Below are positions 4,902 to 7,637 of a stretch of 7,637 bases of DNA, piece by piece. The stretch is from Methanothrix sp. (GTDB lineage Archaea; Halobacteriota; Methanosarcinia; Methanotrichales; Methanotrichaceae). The DNA lies in contig JAQTYS010000042.1 of NCBI GenBank assembly GCA_028688175.1, forward strand, positions 6,641 through 14,277. Direction: 5' to 3'. Position 1 is the stretch's first letter, and the number at the start of each line of letters is the position of its first letter. Under the pieces are notes generated by a model. It searched no databases, had not been told where the DNA came from, and saw only the letters and a list, made by a program, of their open reading frames with translations. The position numbers were made by a program, and so were the translations under genes.

Positions 4902-5913
4902 ACTAGGCATCTTCGTGAATCGACAGACGTTAAGCAGCTCTGAACAGCTCACGGCCGTGGTAAAATGCCGGGACGTGGCTGAGAGCATGGGGCACACTGC
5001 TGAGTTCATCTTTCCAGTGGACATCAAAAAGATCCCCAAACTGGACGCGCTCTTCATTCGCGCCAACACCGATCCCATGAACATCACCTATGTCGCGTCC
5101 AGGATGGCACAAATGTACGGCATACCGGTAATAGACGATCCCAGTTCCATCCAGATCTGTGCCGACAAGATCAACATGTACATGCATCTTATGAAGAAGA
5201 ATGTATCCATGCCCAGGACCAGATTCCTAAAGAAGAAGGAACTGGATGAGGCCCTTGCCTCCCAGCTCTTTGAGGAGCTGGGCACGCCCCTGGTGCTGAA
5301 GGAACCATCCACATCCTTCTCTGTCCGGGTGGAGAAGGTCTCATCCGTAGACGAGCTATTGAAGATCGCCAAGAGATTCTTCAAGCTCTCAGACTGGATT
5401 GTGGTGCAGGAGTACATCGAGAGCAGGTTCGACTGGAGAGTGGGAGTCATCAACGGACAGCTACTCTATGCCTGTCGCTACATCATCCCTTCGGAGACTT
5501 TCAAGATCCAGGCTTCGGTGAACGGCCATATCGTCTACTGTGATGTGGAAAGCGTGCCTGCCGATCAGGTTCCGCCTGGGGTCATTGAGCTGGGACGCGA
5601 GGCAGGCAACGCCATTGGCAAAGGAATGTATGGTGTGGACATCAAAGAGAGCAACGGAAAACTCTACGTCATTGAGGTCAATGATAACCCTTCCCTGGAT
5701 GGAGGAGAGGATGCCCATTATCCGGATATGTTCCAAAAGATCATCTCCTACCTGATGACGGGAGACGCATGCAGCTATGCCGATGAACTCTCTGAGAAAG
5801 CCTTAGGTCCGCATGGCTTTGAGGGTGAGTATGGTCTGGGAGCTGCCGCCGGCATCTCAAATCCAATTGCTCCGGAAGAAAATGCTGCCTACTCTTACAA
5901 GATAGATTTCTAG
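4894..5913 (+). CDS. RimK-type ATP-grasp carboxylate-amine ligase
   Basis: A 339-residue cytoplasmic enzyme from a TTG start. The pre-ATP-grasp domain spans about 1-88 (KLGIFVNR, then DALFIRANTDPMN at 51-63, IPVIDDPSSIQICADK at 77-92). The ATP-grasp fold follows: LVLKEP with Lys136 as probable ATP-binding lysine and the flexible STSFSVRVEK loop (139-148), VVQEYIESRFDWRVGVI (170-186) with Glu173, Asp180 and Arg182, and the metal-binding end YGVDI (Asp249) and VIEVNDNPSLDGG (Glu261, Asn263). These residues fit an active enzyme that activates a carboxylate as acyl phosphate using ATP and joins it to an amine, as RimK does with glutamate. The substrate is unknown. A tail of roughly 45 residues after the fold is Gly/Ala-rich (GEYGLGAAAG, 311-320) and ends YSYKIDF, unusual for the family. 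It overlaps the RLAN-like gene by 8 nt and is followed after 17 nt by the cysteine-cluster gene. It could be a tetrahydrosarcinapterin- or F420-type glutamate ligase, but the neighbours suggest otherwise. Confidence 0.85.
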   Translation: MSKLGIFVNRQTLSSSEQLTAVVKCRDVAESMGHTAEFIFPVDIKKIPKLDALFIRANTDPMNITYVASRMAQMYGIPVIDDPSSIQICADKINMYMHLMKKNVSMPRTRFLKKKELDEALASQLFEELGTPLVLKEPSTSFSVRVEKVSSVDELLKIAKRFFKLSDWIVVQEYIESRFDWRVGVINGQLLYACRYIIPSETFKIQASVNGHIVYCDVESVPADQVPPGVIELGREAGNAIGKGMYGVDIKESNGKLYVIEVNDNPSLDGGEDAHYPDMFQKIISYLMTGDACSYADELSEKALGPHGFEGEYGLGAAAGISNPIAPEENAAYSYKIDF

Positions 5914-5916
5914 ATA

Positions 5917-5924
5917 GAGATGAT
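5917..5924 (+). promoter_or_regulatory. Shine-Dalgarno site for the cysteine-cluster gene
   Basis: GAGATGAT lies 6 nt before ATG 5931 and differs by one base from GAGGTGAT. It fixes the start within the 17-nt gap after the ATP-grasp stop. Confidence 0.55.
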
Positions 5925-5930
5925 ATTTCG

Positions 5931-6422
5931 ATGGAAGATTACCTGTGTGAGGCCATAAGCCAGGCCTGTAGCAATTGCCATCTGGATGGAGGCTGCTGCT
6001 TTGAGGCGCGGCCCCCTCTGAGCCAGGAGAGAATAGACATACTGATTAAAAACGGCGTGGCAGAGAGCGCTGTAGAATTTGCCGGATACAAGAGGCTGCG
6101 CCTGAAGCAGGATGGGTTTTGCGTGCTCTTTTTGGATGGAAAATGCAGCATCCACTCCATCAAGCCCGAGACTTGCGTCGCCGGACCATTTACCTTTGAT
6201 ATTAAGGACAACGTCCTGCAGATATTCCTCAAGAGAGAAAACATCTGCCCGATGGTCCGATTTCTTAAAGCCAATCGAAAAGCCTACGATGGACTATTCG
6301 AGACATCTGTCGAGAAGATCATGCATCTGATAAAAAACACTCCTGCATCTGAGATGGCAGAGATCTTGAAGATAGAGGAGCCGGATACGGATCTTGTGGC
6401 CGAGATCCCGCTTTCCGATTGA
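5931..6422 (+). CDS. YkgJ-type cysteine-cluster (Zn/Fe-binding) protein
   Basis: A 163-residue protein of the YkgJ/UPF0153 family (Pfam CxxCxxCC, putative zinc- or iron-chelating domain). The N-terminal cluster is Cys13-x2-Cys16-x5-Cys22-Cys23. The second half of the signature, FCVLFLDGKCSIHSIKPETC (63-82), supplies Cys64, Cys72 and Cys82 with the conserved Gly-x-Cys-Ser-Ile-His, then GPFTF. Cys106 follows in ICPMV. Together these can hold one or more metal ions. The last 50 residues form probable helices with an acidic end. No signal peptide or membrane segment is present. The family's biochemistry is poorly known; the domain also occurs in FliB-type flagellin lysine N-methylases, so a modifying enzyme is possible, as is a metal-storage or redox partner. 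Its place between two amide ligases, 17 nt after one and 4 nt before the other, says it works in the same pathway. Confidence 0.85.
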   Translation: MEDYLCEAISQACSNCHLDGGCCFEARPPLSQERIDILIKNGVAESAVEFAGYKRLRLKQDGFCVLFLDGKCSIHSIKPETCVAGPFTFDIKDNVLQIFLKRENICPMVRFLKANRKAYDGLFETSVEKIMHLIKNTPASEMAEILKIEEPDTDLVAEIPLSD

Positions 6423-6426
6423 GGCT

Positions 6427-7587
6427 ATGAAGAAAGCAATGCATAAGGCGCTGGCAGCAGCGTCGCCCATCGGAACAGAGCACGAGTACTCCATAAACGA
6501 TAAAAACCACCGTCCTCTGGCCATCTCTGACCGGATAATCCAACGAATCGCCGGGCAGGTAGAGCATGAGGTGCATTTTGGCGGGATACTGGTCTCAAAA
6601 GAGCTGCAAAAGCATGCTATCGAGCTGATTCCAGCCAGGCCGGGAAGCCTGAGCTTTTTGGAGAGAAATCTCTACCAGGGCCTTTGTGAGCTCTTCCGGG
6701 CCACTAATAACGAGTACGGCTTTATGGGTCTGGGAATGCATCCGCTGCTCCATTTGCATGAGACGACTTATTGGGATCATGATGAGCAGGAGTACTATCA
6801 GGCATACGACCGGCTGTTCAACATTAAGCAGCACGGCTGGCTGAATATCCAGGCTCTGCAGATCAACATTCCTTACGCTGATAAGGATGAGCTGATTGCC
6901 ATGTTCAACAAGATCCGCTCGCTTATGCCTTATCTCGTAGCCGTTTCCGCCTCCTCTCCCATGGTTGAAGGAAAGCTCACCTCTTACATGGACAACAGAC
7001 TGGTCTATTACCGGCAAAATCAGGCGGCCATTCCCGAGATCTGCCATAATATACTGCCGGAAAAACTGCAAAGCTTGGACGACTATGTGCAGATCAACCG
7101 TCGGATCTACAGCGAGCTTAAAAAATGCAATGCAGAGATTCTCTGCCGGGAGTGGGTCAATTCGAGGGGCGTGATTGTGCGCTTCACCAGAAGCTGCCTG
7201 GAAGTCAAAGCCATCGATGAACAGGAATGCCTGCATTCGGACATGGCATTCTCTGCTTTCTTGCTGGCCTTGCTGCGCTCTGACCTTGAGCTGGAAGATG
7301 ATGAGAGCGCTCTTCTGGAGATGCTGGAGAAGGCCATGCGCTGCGGTGTAGCCGGCATGCGCCCGGAGCTTATGAAGCTGCTCGCAATGGCGGAGAAGAG
7401 CGCCACTCCTGAGGAGAAGCGATATCTGCCCTTGGTGGCAAAGCGCATTGAGCAGGGCAGCTTAGCAGAGATCATGGTGCAAAAGCTAAAGGAGACGAAC
7501 GGCAGGATCAAACCGATACTCGAGCAGATGCAGTGGTGCTTAAAAGAAAACAGGCCCTATTCAGCCGAGCTGGGACGATGCGGCTAA
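6427..7587 (+). CDS. GCS2-type carboxylate-amine ligase (glutamate-cysteine ligase-like)
   Basis: A 386-residue protein of the GCS2 family, which shares the glutamine synthetase-like fold and makes gamma-glutamyl or similar amide bonds with ATP. Visible motifs, numbered from ATG 6427, are IGTEHEYSI (15-23; Glu18 and Glu20 probable metal ligands), LQKHAIELIP (60-69; Glu66), GMHPLLHLHE (103-112; His105), WLNIQALQINIP (138-149; Gln145, Asn147), SASSPMVEGKLTSYMDNRLVYY (174-195 region; Ser177-Pro178, Arg191) and VRFTRSCLEVKAID (251-264; Arg252, Glu259). The catalytic set looks complete. Bacterial glutamate-cysteine ligases of this type supply glutathione, but methanogens generally lack glutathione, so another amine acceptor is likely. 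The start is chosen as the first ATG after the preceding stop; GAGG at 6421-6424 is only 2 nt away, so Met at 6439 (382 residues) is possible, and a frame extension to TTG 6394 is less likely. Length is normal for the family. It is the last gene of the operon. Confidence 0.8.
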   Translation: MKKAMHKALAAASPIGTEHEYSINDKNHRPLAISDRIIQRIAGQVEHEVHFGGILVSKELQKHAIELIPARPGSLSFLERNLYQGLCELFRATNNEYGFMGLGMHPLLHLHETTYWDHDEQEYYQAYDRLFNIKQHGWLNIQALQINIPYADKDELIAMFNKIRSLMPYLVAVSASSPMVEGKLTSYMDNRLVYYRQNQAAIPEICHNILPEKLQSLDDYVQINRRIYSELKKCNAEILCREWVNSRGVIVRFTRSCLEVKAIDEQECLHSDMAFSAFLLALLRSDLELEDDESALLEMLEKAMRCGVAGMRPELMKLLAMAEKSATPEEKRYLPLVAKRIEQGSLAEIMVQKLKETNGRIKPILEQMQWCLKENRPYSAELGRCG

Positions 7588-7610
7588 CTAACAAAAATAT
7601 AATTTTTAGT
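7587..7610 (+). terminator. Possible operon terminator
   Basis: Directly after the GCS2 stop, ACTAA (7587-7591) pairs with TTAGT (7606-7610) and AAAT (7595-7598) with ATTT (7602-7605), a 9-bp A-T-rich stem with a 3-nt bulge and ATA loop. The 3' arm contains five T. It is weak as a hairpin, but a T-tract in this place can end archaeal transcription. Nothing else is recognisable in the last 27 bases of the window. Confidence 0.3.
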
Positions 7611-7637
7611 TCCTATCTCGTCCAGACCGATCCGGCA

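Noticed and set aside
6595..7236. 213-codon open frame on the minus strand
   Set aside because: It is antisense to the GCS2 ligase, whose motifs are clear. The predicted protein shows no recognisable motif and reflects the codon bias of the real gene.
4248..7587. Classical glutathione biosynthesis operon
   Set aside because: The second ligase is RimK-type rather than a glutathione synthetase, an RLAN-like and a cysteine-cluster gene are interleaved, and methanogens generally do not make glutathione.

Overview
The window looks like a euryarchaeal methanogen chromosome, most likely Methanothrix (Methanosaeta) or a close relative. That reading rests on archaeal TATA-type promoters about 50 nt before start codons, Shine-Dalgarno sites of the GGTGA/GGGTGA type, GTG and TTG starts, and two secreted proteins of a style I associate from memory with Methanothrix. 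No search was possible, so the genus is an inference; the archaeal assignment is firmer. There are no RNA genes, CRISPR arrays, insertion sequences or recognisable phage genes.

Layout. Positions 1-893 (minus strand) hold a secreted protein gene with its own promoter, a palindrome at the expected transcription start, and an intrinsic-type terminator built into its last codons. Positions 894-1378 are an AT-rich divergent promoter region. Positions 1379-1869 hold a small secreted repeat protein, broken by (or expressed through) a -1 frameshift; each reading frame carries one copy of the same repeat motif, and an in-frame UUUAAAA heptamer sits at the junction. Positions 1872-3974 encode a complete 700-residue thioredoxin-domain protein of the YyaL/SSP411 (DUF255, COG1331) family. 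Positions 3975-4247 hold a coding-like remnant in two frames and a hairpin.

Positions 4248-7587 are a tight four-gene operon, the most interesting part: a free-standing RLAN-like protein (the domain usually fused to the N-terminus of RimK-like ligases), a RimK-type ATP-grasp ligase, a YkgJ-type cysteine-cluster metal-binding protein, and a GCS2-type (glutamate-cysteine ligase-like) carboxylate-amine ligase. The first two genes overlap by 8 nt, the next gap is 17 nt, and the last is 4 nt. Two unrelated amide-bond-forming enzymes plus a metal-binding protein suggest synthesis of a small peptide-like metabolite or stepwise peptide tagging of a protein. The substrate and product cannot be read from the sequence.
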